The notes under the pieces are model-generated. The model made no database searches, was not told where the DNA came from, and was given only the letters and a program-made list of their open reading frames with translations. Below are positions 27,592 through 36,340 of a stretch of DNA of 64,000 nucleotides, one piece after another. Made by a program: the position numbers and the translations under genes. Within the stretch, counting starts at the first letter, position 1. The number at the start of each line of letters is the position of its first letter. This DNA comes from Paenarthrobacter sp. GOM3 (GTDB taxonomy: Bacteria; Actinomycetota; Actinomycetes; Actinomycetales; Micrococcaceae). The stretch is from the NCBI RefSeq assembly GCF_018215265.2, contig NZ_CP136562.1:1674001-1738000 (forward strand), read 5' to 3'.

Positions 27592-28710
27592 GTGAGTGAG
27601 CAGCTTGAACGACTTGACCGACTTCCCCTCCGGACCAACCTGCGTGGATTGAGCCCCTACGGCGCACCGCAGCTTGAAGTCCCCGTTTTGCTGAACGTCA
27701 ACGAGAACACCCATGGAGTCCCCGCGGATGTGCAGGCCGCCATCACCGAGGCCGTTGCCGCCGCCGCTACTGGTTTGAACCGCTACCCCGACCGCGAGTT
27801 CACGGAACTCCGCGAGTCCCTGGCCGAGTACCTGGGCCACGGCCTTTCCCGGGACAACATTTGGGCGGCCAACGGATCAAACGAAGTCCTGCAGCAGATA
27901 CTCCAGGCATTTGGTGGACCCGGCCGTAAGGCGTTGGGTTTCCCTCCCACGTATTCCATGTACCCGCTGCTCGCCAGCGGCACGGATACTGAGTACCTGC
28001 GCGGAGTCCGGGCCGACGACTACGGACTGGACGCGCAATCGGCGGCCGCCCAGGTCCGGGAGACCGGCGCCAACATCGTCTTCCTGTGCTCGCCGAACAA
28101 CCCCACCGGGACGGGGCTCGGACTGGACGTCGTTGAGGCGGTCTACGAAGCCGGCGAAGCGAGCCAGGCGATCGTGATCGTTGATGAGGCCTACCACGAG
28201 TTTGCACACGACAACACGCCCAGCGCGCTGACGCTGCTGCCCGGCCGGCAACGGCTGATCGTCTCGCGCACCATGAGCAAGGCTTTTGCCTTGGCCGGCG
28301 CCCGGCTGGGTTACATGGCTGCTGCCCCGGAGGTTACTGACGCAATCAGGCTGGTCCGGCTTCCGTACCACCTCTCGGCGATTACCCAGGCAACCGCCCT
28401 CGCGGCGCTGAGCCACAGGGAAGCGCTGATGGCCGATGTCGAGGACATCAAAGTGCAACGCGACCGCATTGTCACCGAGTTGCTCCGGATGGGGCTCAAG
28501 CCTGCCGCATCGGACTCCAACTACGTCTTCTTCGGCGGTCTCGAGGACCCGCACGCCATCTGGCAGGGTTTGCTCGATGCCGGAGTGCTGATCCGCGACG
28601 TAGGGATCCCGGGCCACTTGCGGGTGACGGCTGGGACCGAGCCGGAAACCACAGCCTTCTTGGTTGCCTTGGAAGCCCTTTTGGACGGCCAAGCTTCACA
28701 GCCCGCCTAA
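27592..28710 (+). CDS. hisC: Histidinol-phosphate aminotransferase HisC
   Basis: HisC is the PLP-dependent aminotransferase that makes histidinol phosphate from imidazole-acetol phosphate. The PLP lysine is Lys230 in [26 protein letters not shown] and IVDEAYHEF are the other fold-type I signatures, and the PhhisC-like opening LNVNENTHG is present. The length of 372 aa is normal. It starts the cluster hisC-hisB-hisH-small gene-hisA. Confidence 0.95.
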   Translation: MSEQLERLDRLPLRTNLRGLSPYGAPQLEVPVLLNVNENTHGVPADVQAAITEAVAAAATGLNRYPDREFTELRESLAEYLGHGLSRDNIWAANGSNEVLQQILQAFGGPGRKALGFPPTYSMYPLLASGTDTEYLRGVRADDYGLDAQSAAAQVRETGANIVFLCSPNNPTGTGLGLDVVEAVYEAGEASQAIVIVDEAYHEFAHDNTPSALTLLPGRQRLIVSRTMSKAFALAGARLGYMAAAPEVTDAIRLVRLPYHLSAITQATALAALSHREALMADVEDIKVQRDRIVTELLRMGLKPAASDSNYVFFGGLEDPHAIWQGLLDAGVLIRDVGIPGHLRVTAGTEPETTAFLVALEALLDGQASQPA

Positions 28711-28756
28711 ACTTGTCAATAGACCCAACCCATCCTCCGTGTATAAGGACGTCCCA

Positions 28757-29383
28757 ATGAGCGAAACCGGCGCCACGCCGTCCGCTGCCCGCACCGCGCG
28801 CATGGAGCGCACCACCAGCGAATCTTCCGTCCTGGTGGAAATCAACCTGGACGGCTCCGGTGTCTCGGACATCAGCACCTCGGTTCCCTTCTACGACCAC
28901 ATGTTGACGGCGCTGTGCAAGCATTCGCTGATTGACATGACCGTCAAGGCTACGGGGGATACCCACATCGACGCCCACCACACGGTGGAGGACGTGGCAA
29001 TCACCTTCGGCGAGGTCCTGCGGACAGCGCTGGGCAACAAGGCCGGAATCCGTCGCTTCGGCGAGGCAACCATTCCCTTGGACGAAGCCCTGGCCCACGC
29101 GGTAGTGGATGTTTCGGGACGTCCTTACCTGGTACACGGCGGCGAGCCTGCGGGCCAGGAATACCACCTCATTGGCGGACACTTCACGGGTTCGCTGACC
29201 CGTCACGTTTTTGAAGCCATCACCCTGCACGCCGGTATTTGCCTGCACATGCGGGTTCTCGCGGGGCGCGACCCGCACCACATCGTGGAGGCCCAGTTCA
29301 AGGCGTTCGCGCGGGCGCTGCGCGCTGCTGTGGAATCTGATCCGAGGGTCGAGGGAATCCCCTCCACGAAGGGAGCGCTATGA
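28757..29383 (+). CDS. hisB: Imidazoleglycerol-phosphate dehydratase HisB
   Basis: HisB dehydrates imidazoleglycerol phosphate using two metal ions. The metal-binding motifs [11 protein letters not shown] and [18 protein letters not shown] are complete, as is the [13 protein letters not shown] region. ATG 28757 is preceded by AAGGA at a suitable distance and gives 208 aa. It is a stand-alone dehydratase, not the bifunctional enterobacterial form. The hisH start overlaps its stop by four bases. Confidence 0.96.
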   Translation: MSETGATPSAARTARMERTTSESSVLVEINLDGSGVSDISTSVPFYDHMLTALCKHSLIDMTVKATGDTHIDAHHTVEDVAITFGEVLRTALGNKAGIRRFGEATIPLDEALAHAVVDVSGRPYLVHGGEPAGQEYHLIGGHFTGSLTRHVFEAITLHAGICLHMRVLAGRDPHHIVEAQFKAFARALRAAVESDPRVEGIPSTKGAL

Positions 29384-30129
29384 GCGGCCAGGTCCTGAAG
29401 GACGGAGCTGTCACCGACACCGTGGCCGCCATCAAGCCGGATTCACCGGAAGGCAAGCCCACCGTAACGGTGCTGGACTATGGCTCGGGCAACGTCCGTT
29501 CCGCTGTCCGCGCACTGGAACGCGCCGGTGCCCACGTCCTGTTGAGCGCCAAGCCTGAGGACGTCCTCAACGCCGATGGCCTGGTAGTTCCCGGCGTCGG
29601 CGCTTACGAGACTGTCATGAAGGAACTCAAGACCGTCGATGCCATCCGCATGATTGGTCGCCGGGTGGCCGGTGGCCGGCCCGTGCTTGCCATCTGCGTG
29701 GGGCTGCAGGTCCTTTTCGAAGCCGGTGTTGAACACGGCACGGAGTCCGAGGGCATGGCCGAATGGCCCGGCAAGGTGGAGTTGCTTCCCGCGGCCGTTG
29801 TACCGCACATGGGGTGGAACACGGTGGACGTCCCGGAGGGCTCCAAGCTCTTTGCCGGGGTTGAGCAGGAGCGCTTCTACTTCGTGCACTCCTACGGCGT
29901 CCAGGAGTGGAACTTCGACGTCGTGCAGCCTCGCATGGCCCCTCCCATGGTCACGTGGTCCGAGCACGGCGCCCGCTTCATCGCCGCCGTCGAGAACGGT
30001 CCCCTCTGCGCTACCCAATTCCACCCCGAAAAGTCCGGTGACGCCGGAGCGCGGCTCCTCCGGAACTGGGTGGACAGCCTCCGCAAGCCTGCCTCCACGG
30101 TGGAAACCGCTGAAAGCGGTGCCGCCTAG
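29380..30129 (+). CDS. hisH: Imidazole glycerol phosphate synthase glutaminase subunit HisH
   Basis: HisH releases ammonia from glutamine and channels it to HisF. The class I glutaminase nucleophile is in [12 protein letters not shown], and the His-Glu pair is in [11 protein letters not shown]. The opening [13 protein letters not shown] is typical, but an extra 28-residue hydrophilic N-terminal tail precedes it. The length of 249 aa is slightly above the usual 200-215. hisF is not in the window, so it must lie elsewhere. Translation is coupled to hisB through an ATGA overlap. Confidence 0.95.
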   Translation: MSGQVLKDGAVTDTVAAIKPDSPEGKPTVTVLDYGSGNVRSAVRALERAGAHVLLSAKPEDVLNADGLVVPGVGAYETVMKELKTVDAIRMIGRRVAGGRPVLAICVGLQVLFEAGVEHGTESEGMAEWPGKVELLPAAVVPHMGWNTVDVPEGSKLFAGVEQERFYFVHSYGVQEWNFDVVQPRMAPPMVTWSEHGARFIAAVENGPLCATQFHPEKSGDAGARLLRNWVDSLRKPASTVETAESGAA

Positions 30130-30288
30130 ATGTGGTCGGTCGTCCTCATGGGCCTCGCTGGTGTGCTGGTGGGAGGGGGAATCTCCTTCCATCAGCAGAA
30201 GAAGCCCACCTGGGTTTCAGTTTCTTTCTACGTGTTGGCAGGGATGTCCCTGCTGGCTGCCTATCTCCTGACGCTGCCCGGTAACTAA
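30130..30288 (+). CDS. 52-aa two-helix membrane protein between hisH and hisA
   Basis: ATG 30130 follows the hisH stop directly and opens a 52-codon frame ending in TAA 30286-30288. The peptide has two hydrophobic segments (about residues 1-19 and 28-48) separated by a polar HQQKKP turn, so both ends may face the same side. The hydrophobicity pattern and the tight fit between two his genes argue for a real gene. I do not recognise a family and cannot assign a role in histidine synthesis. Confidence 0.7.
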   Translation: MWSVVLMGLAGVLVGGGISFHQQKKPTWVSVSFYVLAGMSLLAAYLLTLPGN

Positions 30289-30316
30289 TCCGCGCCCCAC
30301 AATTTCAAGGACACTC

Positions 30317-31060
30317 ATGACCACCTCCACCCAGTCCGTTCTGGAACTCCTTCCCGCCGTCGATATTGTCGATGGCCAGGCGGTTCGCCTCCTGCAGGGC
30401 GAAGCGGGTTCGGAAACCAGCTATGGAACGCCCCTCGAAGCTGCCTTGAACTGGCAGGAGGCAGGTGCTGAATGGGTTCACATGGTGGACCTGGACGCCG
30501 CCTTCGGTCGGGGAAACAATGCCGCACTCATCAGCGAGGTGGTGTCGCAGCTCAACGTCAAGGTGGAGTTGTCCGGCGGTTTGCGGGACGACGAGTCGTT
30601 GGAGCGGGCCCTGGATTTGGGTGTTGCGCGGGTAAACCTCGGCACGGCTGCGCTGGAGAATCCGGAATGGACCCGTCGCGCCATCGAGCGCTTTGGTGAC
30701 CACATCGCCGTCGGACTTGATGTCCGTGGCACCACCCTCGCCGGTCGTGGCTGGACCAAGGAGGGTGGCGACCTCTGGGAGGTGCTGGCGCGCCTCGAGG
30801 ACGCCGGGTGCGCCCGCTACGTGGTCACGGATGTCACCAAGGACGGAACACTGCAGGGCCCCAATGTCGAGTTGCTGCGCCAGATGGTGGAGAAGACGGG
30901 CAAGCCCGTGGTGGCCTCGGGTGGTATTTCGAGCCTCGAAGATCTCCGCGTGCTGCGGGAACTCGTGCCGCTGGGCGTCGAAGGGGCCATTGTGGGCAAG
31001 GCCCTGTATGCCGGTGCTTTCACGTTGCCTGAGGCCCTGGACGTCGCCGGTCGCCGCTGA
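30317..31060 (+). CDS. priA: ProFAR isomerase HisA, probably bifunctional PriA type
   Basis: HisA opens the ribose of ProFAR by an Amadori rearrangement. The (beta/alpha)8 barrel carries catalytic Asp near residue 15 ([19 protein letters not shown]) and a second Asp in [14 protein letters not shown]. Phosphate loops are SGGLRDD and ASGGISS. In many actinobacteria this protein (PriA) also does the TrpF reaction of tryptophan synthesis. The sequence looks of that type, but this depends on whether the genome lacks trpF. AAGGA precedes ATG 30317. Confidence 0.9.
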   Translation: MTTSTQSVLELLPAVDIVDGQAVRLLQGEAGSETSYGTPLEAALNWQEAGAEWVHMVDLDAAFGRGNNAALISEVVSQLNVKVELSGGLRDDESLERALDLGVARVNLGTAALENPEWTRRAIERFGDHIAVGLDVRGTTLAGRGWTKEGGDLWEVLARLEDAGCARYVVTDVTKDGTLQGPNVELLRQMVEKTGKPVVASGGISSLEDLRVLRELVPLGVEGAIVGKALYAGAFTLPEALDVAGRR

Positions 31061-31971
31061 TGCCGCACAACGCAGGACCCCAGCACGATGAACATGGCCA
31101 CGGTGGGCGTCAGCTTCCTGGGCACATCGCCGCCGCTCTGAAGGGTGCCGGAGGAGCGAGCGATTCAGCGGGCCGCCCTTGGGCCGGCCGAAGCCTCAGC
31201 GGGGATGACGCCAAGATCCGCAACTTCGAGGACGACGACGGCACAGCCGATCCCGGTTATACCGCGGCTATTGCAGAGCTCGTCAGTGGTACCGGCACTG
31301 AGGCAGACGTGGTGGCTTCACTGGCCACCGCCAGGGTTTTTGTTCCGGTTGTCGCGCAACTCGCTGAGGAAGCTGAGGGCGTCGATGGCCTGCACGCGGA
31401 CAAGCAGGCCGATATGGCTTTGATCACACTCAAGGCCCCTGATGGCCGAACTGCGATGCCCGTCTTTACGTCCGCGGCGGCCCTGGAGGCGTGGCACTCC
31501 GAAGCCCGTCCGGTAGCTGTCTATGCGGCGCGTGCGGCCTTGTCCGCAGTATCGGAAGATGCCCAACTGCTGGTACTGGACCCCGGCTCCGCGTACACGT
31601 TCGTGGTGCGGCGGCCAGCAATGTGGGCTTTGGCCCAGCAACGGGACTGGACGCCGTCATACCTTGATGATCAACTGGAGTCTGCTCTCGCTTCAGTAGC
31701 CCTGGAATTTCCGGCCGTGCGCGGTCTTGAGACGCGGCCCGGCGGTGGCGTGTCCTCGTTGGCGGCGGATGGCAGCGTAGTCGCCGGCGGAGGCCCCGGC
31801 CCGGAACTCCAGGTGGTGCTCTTCCTTGAGGATGGACTTGACGCCGCGGCCGTCCAGTCGCTGGTTGGTGGCCTGCACGAAGCGTGGGCGCGGATGGAGT
31901 TGTTTGCCGAAAGCGTTGACTCCGTTGAAGTGAAATTGCAGCGTGCAGCACAGGAGCCTGGGCGGCACTAA
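31060..31971 (+). CDS. SseB family protein
   Basis: This 303-aa protein has a disordered, His/Gly-rich first 60 residues. A domain follows of the SseB type (FVPVVAQLAEEAEGVDGLHADKQADMALITL, then GRTAMPVFTSAAALEAW). A second C-terminal alpha/beta region (ELQVVLFLEDGLDAAAVQSLVGGLHEAW) comes last. SseB-like proteins have no firmly known enzymatic role in actinobacteria. The ATG overlaps the hisA stop by one base, so it is cotranscribed with the his cluster. An involvement in histidine synthesis is not implied by its domain. Confidence 0.85.
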   Translation: MPHNAGPQHDEHGHGGRQLPGHIAAALKGAGGASDSAGRPWAGRSLSGDDAKIRNFEDDDGTADPGYTAAIAELVSGTGTEADVVASLATARVFVPVVAQLAEEAEGVDGLHADKQADMALITLKAPDGRTAMPVFTSAAALEAWHSEARPVAVYAARAALSAVSEDAQLLVLDPGSAYTFVVRRPAMWALAQQRDWTPSYLDDQLESALASVALEFPAVRGLETRPGGGVSSLAADGSVVAGGGPGPELQVVLFLEDGLDAAAVQSLVGGLHEAWARMELFAESVDSVEVKLQRAAQEPGRH

Positions 31972-32022
31972 CGGCAGTACCGGTCCCTCCGGGCTGCCCC
32001 GGGGGAACAAGAGGATTTGCCA

Positions 32023-33327
32023 GTGAATTTCGCTCTCTATAAAGAGATGCTGTCCATCCGCCCTGTCCGGCGCTTGCTGGTGGTGGGCATGATTGCCCGC
32101 ATTCCGCATTCGGCGGCCGGCGTGCTCCTGACCTTGCACATTGTCCTGACCCTGGGGCAGGGATACGCCGCAGCGGGCGCGGCTGCCGCTGTCATGACGA
32201 TCGGCATTGCGGTGGGCGCACCGTGGCGTGGCCGCCGGGTGGATACCGTGGGCCTGCGCCGGGCGTTGATTCCTTCTGTTGTGTCCGAAACGGTCATTTG
32301 GACGATTGTTCCGCACGTCTCCTATGAGTGGTTGTTGCCCCTGGTTTTTGTTGGCGGGCTCTTCACCCTCCCCATCTTCAGCGTGGTCCGTCAGTCGTTG
32401 GGCGTCATGGTGGATGGTGAGCAGCGCCGTTCGGCCTTCGCCCTCGATTCCATCGCCACCGAATTGGTCTTCATGATCGGCCCGGCCGTCGGCGCCGTCG
32501 TGGCCACTGCCGGCTTTTCGGCGCTGGGGCTGACCGCGGTGGGCATCTCGGTTTCCGTGGCGGGGCTTTTCCTCATGTGGTTCAACCCGCCAACACGAAG
32601 CGATGTCGCCTGCACACCGAAGGAGTCGGCCGATCGGGCTGCAGCAGACCTGGCGGCCGCCGAGGCTGCCATGGTGGCGTCCGCTCCGGCCCACGTCCAG
32701 GAGGCGGCCTCGGAGATGGCGCCTGCCACCTCCCGGACGGCGGCGATCCGCAGCAAGGTGGCCCGGAACTTCAGTTGGTTTACGGTCTCCGTTGCTGCGC
32801 TCTTTGCCGTGGCGGCCGGATCGGGCATGGTCCTGAGCGGCTCGGACGTGAGCATCGTGGGCCTGCTGGAGCGGGGCGGCCACCAGAACCAGATCGGCAT
32901 TGTGTTCTTCTTCTGGTGCGCCGCGTCAGTTGTTGGCGGCCTGATCTACGGTTCCATGAAGCGGCAGATCTCACCCATGCTGCTGCTGCTGGGGATGGCT
33001 GCCTTGACCATTCCGATGGGTTTTGCCCAGGACACCTGGAGCCTTGCCTTCCTGTCGCTTCTTCCGGGACTGCTCTGTGCTCCTGTGTTGTCGGCATCGT
33101 CGGAGAAGGTGGCTGACCTCGTGGATGAGGAACGTCGCGGCGAGGCCATGGGCTGGTATGGGTCGGCCCTCACTGCCGGGGTAGCGCTCGGCGCGCCGCT
33201 GGCAGGTATCTTCATCGATAACGTGGGCCCTTCAGCCGGCTTCGCGGCGATCGGTGCGGCGGGAGTCGTTCTGTGCGTTGCCGGCCTGGCACTGATGTCG
33301 ATGCGTCGGAGATCCGCTCGCGTCTGA
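32023..33327 (+). CDS. Major facilitator superfamily transporter
   Basis: This 434-aa protein has about twelve membrane segments in two halves. They are separated by a hydrophilic, Ala-rich loop of about 60 residues near the middle. Short charged loops such as GAPWRGRRVDTVGLRRA between helices 2 and 3 fit the MFS fold. The substrate is unknown; efflux is likely. GTG 32023 is chosen because GAGGA lies seven bases upstream; TTG 32017 is the alternative. A strong hairpin separates it from the convergent DUF1844 gene. Confidence 0.88.
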   Translation: MNFALYKEMLSIRPVRRLLVVGMIARIPHSAAGVLLTLHIVLTLGQGYAAAGAAAAVMTIGIAVGAPWRGRRVDTVGLRRALIPSVVSETVIWTIVPHVSYEWLLPLVFVGGLFTLPIFSVVRQSLGVMVDGEQRRSAFALDSIATELVFMIGPAVGAVVATAGFSALGLTAVGISVSVAGLFLMWFNPPTRSDVACTPKESADRAAADLAAAEAAMVASAPAHVQEAASEMAPATSRTAAIRSKVARNFSWFTVSVAALFAVAAGSGMVLSGSDVSIVGLLERGGHQNQIGIVFFFWCAASVVGGLIYGSMKRQISPMLLLLGMAALTIPMGFAQDTWSLAFLSLLPGLLCAPVLSASSEKVADLVDEERRGEAMGWYGSALTAGVALGAPLAGIFIDNVGPSAGFAAIGAAGVVLCVAGLALMSMRRRSARV

Positions 33328-33349
33328 GGTTTACCGAAAAAGACGGAAA

Positions 33350-33393
33350 CGACGACGGCGACCCAACCTGATGTGGTTGGGTCGCCGTCGTCG
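33350..33393. terminator. Bidirectional hairpin terminator between MFS and DUF1844 genes
   Basis: Perfect 19-base arms (33350-33368 and 33375-33393) enclose a six-base loop TGATGT. The convergent genes end on either side. Confidence 0.9.
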
Positions 33394-33413
33394 AATCTTG
33401 AGACTGTTGGGGG

Positions 33414-33812
33414 CTAGTTCACGGGTCCGGTGAACTTCTCGCCCGGGCCCTTGCCCGGGGCGTCGGGAATGAGGGATGCCTCACGGAAGGCCAGCTGCAG
33501 CGAACGAAGGCCGTCGCGCAACGGACCTGCGTGCTGGGAGCCGATCTCCGGGGCAGCAGCGGATACCAGTCCGGCGAGGGCCGTGATCAGCTTGCGGGCT
33601 TCGTCGAGGTCCTTGAGGTCCTCGGCATGGAGATCGTCGGCGAGGCCGACCTTCACGGCGGCTGCGCTCATCAGATGGACGGCGCCGGTGGTGATGACCT
33701 CCACGGCCGGTACTTCCGCGATGTCGCGGATCTGCTGGGAAACGCCGGCATCAACGGCCGGGACGGCGTCTTCGCCAAAGGAGTTGCGGGAATTGCTGTC
33801 TTCAGTGCTCAT
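33414..33812 (-). CDS. DUF1844 domain protein
   Basis: This 132-aa protein has a disordered start and then the DUF1844 helical core (EVPAVEVITTGAVHLMSAAAVKVGL, DLDEARKLITALAGLVSA). It ends in a Gly/Pro tail. The family is conserved upstream of infC in actinobacteria; its function is unknown. ATG 33812 (MSTEDSN) is preferred over the longer open frame to 33878, which would run into the infC promoter region. It is divergent from the infC operon. Confidence 0.82.
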   Translation of the reverse strand: MSTEDSNSRNSFGEDAVPAVDAGVSQQIRDIAEVPAVEVITTGAVHLMSAAAVKVGLADDLHAEDLKDLDEARKLITALAGLVSAAAPEIGSQHAGPLRDGLRSLQLAFREASLIPDAPGKGPGEKFTGPVN

Positions 33813-33902
33813 ACTGGTAAGCTTGTCACAGACCGACTGGAAGTCGTTATTTGCAGTCAATGATCCCGCCGCCCGCAATGTGCGCTTGGCGGGTTGTTTC
33901 TG

Positions 33903-34150
33903 TAGAATTGACTTTCAGTTAGCAAGCGGAGTTCTCTCCCACCCGCGTCAGCCGTTTCCCTTAGGGGACAGGATTCCTTCACAGGACAAGAGGTTGCCGG
34001 GTACCTGGTCGGACACTTTGAGGGTGAAAACCCCGAGGTGCGTACTTCCCTTAGGGGAGTGCCCCCGATCTTCGAGGCCTTCGATTGCGCCAGCAATTGG
34101 GGGCCTTCTCTATTTGCCGGTGACATCACCACAACCACAGGAGCTTTAAC
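33903..34150 (+). promoter_or_regulatory. infC operon promoter and leader
   Basis: An extended -10 TG-TAGAAT (33903-33908) predicts RNA from about 33915, giving a leader of about 235 bases. TTCCCTTAGGGGA occurs twice (33956-33968 and 34046-34058), 90 bases apart. A terminator-like hairpin follows (34076-34115). infC operons are often controlled by L20 binding to such leaders, so this is a candidate L20-responsive leader. Confidence 0.6.
34076..34115 (+). terminator. Attenuator hairpin in the infC leader
   Basis: Thirteen pairs, including G-U pairs, form between 34076-34088 and 34093-34105 around a four-base loop. TTCTCTATTT follows. It ends 35 bases before the infC start codon, so it is placed to stop transcription early. 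Confidence 0.75.
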
Positions 34151-35209
34151 ATTAGCGAGCCAAGAATCAATGAGCGTATCCGCGTCCCCGAGGTGCGGTT
34201 GGTCGGCCCTGCCGGCGAACAGGTAGGAATTGTCCGCATTGAGGACGCCTTGCGTCTTGCTGCCGAATCCGATCTCGATCTCGTTGAAGTTGCGCCGCAG
34301 GCCAAGCCCCCTGTTTGCAAGCTGATGGACTTCGGCAAGTACAAGTACGAGGCAGCCGTCAAGGCCCGTGAAGCGCGCAAGAACCAGACCAACACGGTTC
34401 TGAAGGAAATCCGCTTCCGCCTCAAGATCGACAAGCACGATTACGAGACCAAGCGCGGACATGCACTTCGCTTCCTCGGTGCCGGCGACAAAGTCAAGGC
34501 CATGATCCAGTTCCGTGGCCGTGAGCAGCAGCGTCCCGAAATGGGCATCCGCTTGCTGCAGCGCTTCGCGGAAGATGTTGCCGAGGTTGGCATCATTGAG
34601 TCCAGCCCGCGCATCGATGGCCGCAACATGGTCATGGTGATCGGTCCGCTGAAGAACAAGGCCGAAGCCAAGGCTGAAGCCCGCCGTGCAACCCAGCGTG
34701 CAGAAGCCAAGGCCCAGAACGAGGCCAAGGCGGCAGGACGCGTGGACACCACGGGGGAGCAGGCGCCGCTCACGCAGAGCCTGGCTGACCTTCTTCCCGA
34801 GGGCTTCCAGGTAAGCGAAGCAGAGCCCACGCAGGAAACTGTGGAAGCTCCCGAGGTCGAGGCTCCCGTAGCTGAAGAAGCCCCGGCAGCCAGCGAGCCC
34901 GAGGTTGTTGAGGAAGCCCCCGTTGTTGAGGAAGCTCCCGTAGTCGAGGACGTTCCCGCGCCGGCAGCCAAGGAAGCTGTGGCCGAGAAGGCCCCGGCAG
35001 CCAAGGCCGCCCCGGCCAAGACCGAATCAGCCAAGACGGAATCGGCACCTGCTCCGGCAGCTCCGAAGCCGGTTGTACCGGCAGCGGCTCCGAAGCCCGC
35101 AGTTCCTGCGGCTCCGAAGCCCGTCGCCAAGCCGGCAGCTCCCAAGCCGGCAGCTCGTCCCGCGGCCCCCAAGGCCACGCCGAAGCCTGCTGCACGCAAG
35201 ACCAACTAG
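34151..35209 (+). CDS. infC: Translation initiation factor IF-3 with AUU start and long C-terminal tail
   Basis: IF-3 binds the 30S subunit and checks start-codon choice. Reading back from the clear IF-3 core, the family N terminus ([19 protein letters not shown]) begins exactly after ATT 34151. CAGGAG (34138-34143) stands seven bases upstream, so the start is ATT, as in other infC genes where IF-3 represses its own start. N and C domains fill about residues 1-175. The remaining 175 residues are acidic, then Ala/Pro/Lys-rich with [10 protein letters not shown] repeats, so the protein has 352 aa instead of about 200. rpmI and rplT follow. Confidence 0.93.
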   Translation: MSEPRINERIRVPEVRLVGPAGEQVGIVRIEDALRLAAESDLDLVEVAPQAKPPVCKLMDFGKYKYEAAVKAREARKNQTNTVLKEIRFRLKIDKHDYETKRGHALRFLGAGDKVKAMIQFRGREQQRPEMGIRLLQRFAEDVAEVGIIESSPRIDGRNMVMVIGPLKNKAEAKAEARRATQRAEAKAQNEAKAAGRVDTTGEQAPLTQSLADLLPEGFQVSEAEPTQETVEAPEVEAPVAEEAPAASEPEVVEEAPVVEEAPVVEDVPAPAAKEAVAEKAPAAKAAPAKTESAKTESAPAPAAPKPVVPAAAPKPAVPAAPKPVAKPAAPKPAARPAAPKATPKPAARKTN

Positions 35210-35326
35210 TTCAACGCCGCGGAGGCCTGTCCTCCATTGGCAAGCAACCAGCACGCTGGCCCCTGTAGGCCGGCTGCGCGAAAGAATCGCGGACTCGTCC
35301 GTGGATACGTAAGGAGATCGGTTCCC

Positions 35327-35521
35327 ATGCCGAAGATGAAGACCCACAGCGGTGCTAAGAAGCGCTTCAAGCTGACCGGTACCGGCAAGCTGAAGCGCCA
35401 GCAGGCCAACCGCCGCCACTACCTGGAGCACAAGTCCTCCACGTTGACCCGTCGCCTTGCCGGCGACAAGATCGTCTTCAAGGGCGATGCCAAGGTCATC
35501 AAGAAGATGCTCGGCGTCTAA
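35327..35521 (+). CDS. rpmI: 50S ribosomal protein L35
   Basis: This 64-aa basic protein has the L35 signature [20 protein letters not shown] at its start. ATG 35327 follows AAGGAG (35311-35316). An open extension to 35237 is untranslated spacer. It lies between infC and rplT in the conserved operon order. Confidence 0.97.
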   Translation: MPKMKTHSGAKKRFKLTGTGKLKRQQANRRHYLEHKSSTLTRRLAGDKIVFKGDAKVIKKMLGV

Positions 35522-35640
35522 GTTCCAAGTTCTCTGGGGTCTGCCAACCGGCAGGAACCGACTACACCAAAAGCCTTCTCAGGCCCGCCGGACTTCCGGC
35601 AGTAGCAGCTTGGGATAAAGATTTCTGAAGGAGTACGCAC

Positions 35641-36315
35641 GTGGCACGTGTGAAGCGGGCGGTAAACGCCCACAAGAAGCGCCGGGTTGTCCTCGAACGC
35701 GCCAAGGGTTACCGCGGTCAGCGTTCGCGCCTGTACCGCAAGGCAAAAGAGCAGCTGCTGCACTCGTTTGTGTACAGCTACGGTGACCGCCGCAAGAAGA
35801 AGGGTGACTTCCGTCGCCTCTGGATCCAGCGCATCAACGCTGCATCCCGCGCCAACGGCCTCACCTACAACCGTCTGATCCAGGGCCTGAAGGCCGCTGA
35901 GGTCGAGGTTGACCGCCGCATGCTGGCCGAACTGGCCGTTTCCGACGCCAACGCCTTCGCCGCACTGGTGAACGTTGCCAAGGCTGCACTGCCGGCTGAC
36001 ACGTCTGCTCCGGCTGCAAAGGCCGAAGCTGCTCCCAAGGCTGCAAAGGTTGCTCCGGCTGCCGCCACGGCTACGGCTGTCAAGGCTGTCGTTTCCGAGA
36101 AGCCGGCCATCGACGGCGCAGTTGCTGCTGATGGCGACGAAGCTCCGGAAGGCTACGCCATCAAGGGCAACGCCGAGTCCAAGAAGTACCACGTGCCGGG
36201 TTCCACCTGGTACAACACCACTGCTGCCGAATACTGGTTCTCCACGGTTGAGGCTGCAAAGGCTGCCGGCTTTGAGCCGGCCGGCGGCGAAGCCCGCCAG
36301 CAGATCAAGAACTAG
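35641..36315 (+). CDS. rplT: 50S ribosomal protein L20 with an extra C-terminal domain
   Basis: Residues 1-118 are a normal L20 ([42 protein letters not shown]), which binds 23S rRNA early in 50S assembly and often represses its own operon. The protein then continues through an Ala/Lys-rich linker (about 120-165). It ends in a compact domain at about 168-215 with [20 protein letters not shown] and [19 protein letters not shown], which resembles the small 'sunset' domain of actinobacterial proteins. The total is 224 aa against the usual 115-125. GTG 35641 follows AAGGAG with a seven-base gap. Confidence 0.94.
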   Translation: MARVKRAVNAHKKRRVVLERAKGYRGQRSRLYRKAKEQLLHSFVYSYGDRRKKKGDFRRLWIQRINAASRANGLTYNRLIQGLKAAEVEVDRRMLAELAVSDANAFAALVNVAKAALPADTSAPAAKAEAAPKAAKVAPAAATATAVKAVVSEKPAIDGAVAADGDEAPEGYAIKGNAESKKYHVPGSTWYNTTAAEYWFSTVEAAKAAGFEPAGGEARQQIKN

Positions 36316-36328
36316 TCGCAACTGCCAC

Positions 36329-36334
36329 TAAAGT
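36329..36334 (+). promoter_or_regulatory. -10 hexamer of the SpoU methyltransferase gene
   Basis: TAAAGT ends six bases before ATG 36341, with no ribosome-binding site. Confidence 0.45.
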
Positions 36335-36340
36335 TCTTAT

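Noticed and set aside
35237..35326. N-terminal extension of L35
   Set aside because: The conserved L35 start is at 35327 with its own ribosome-binding site.
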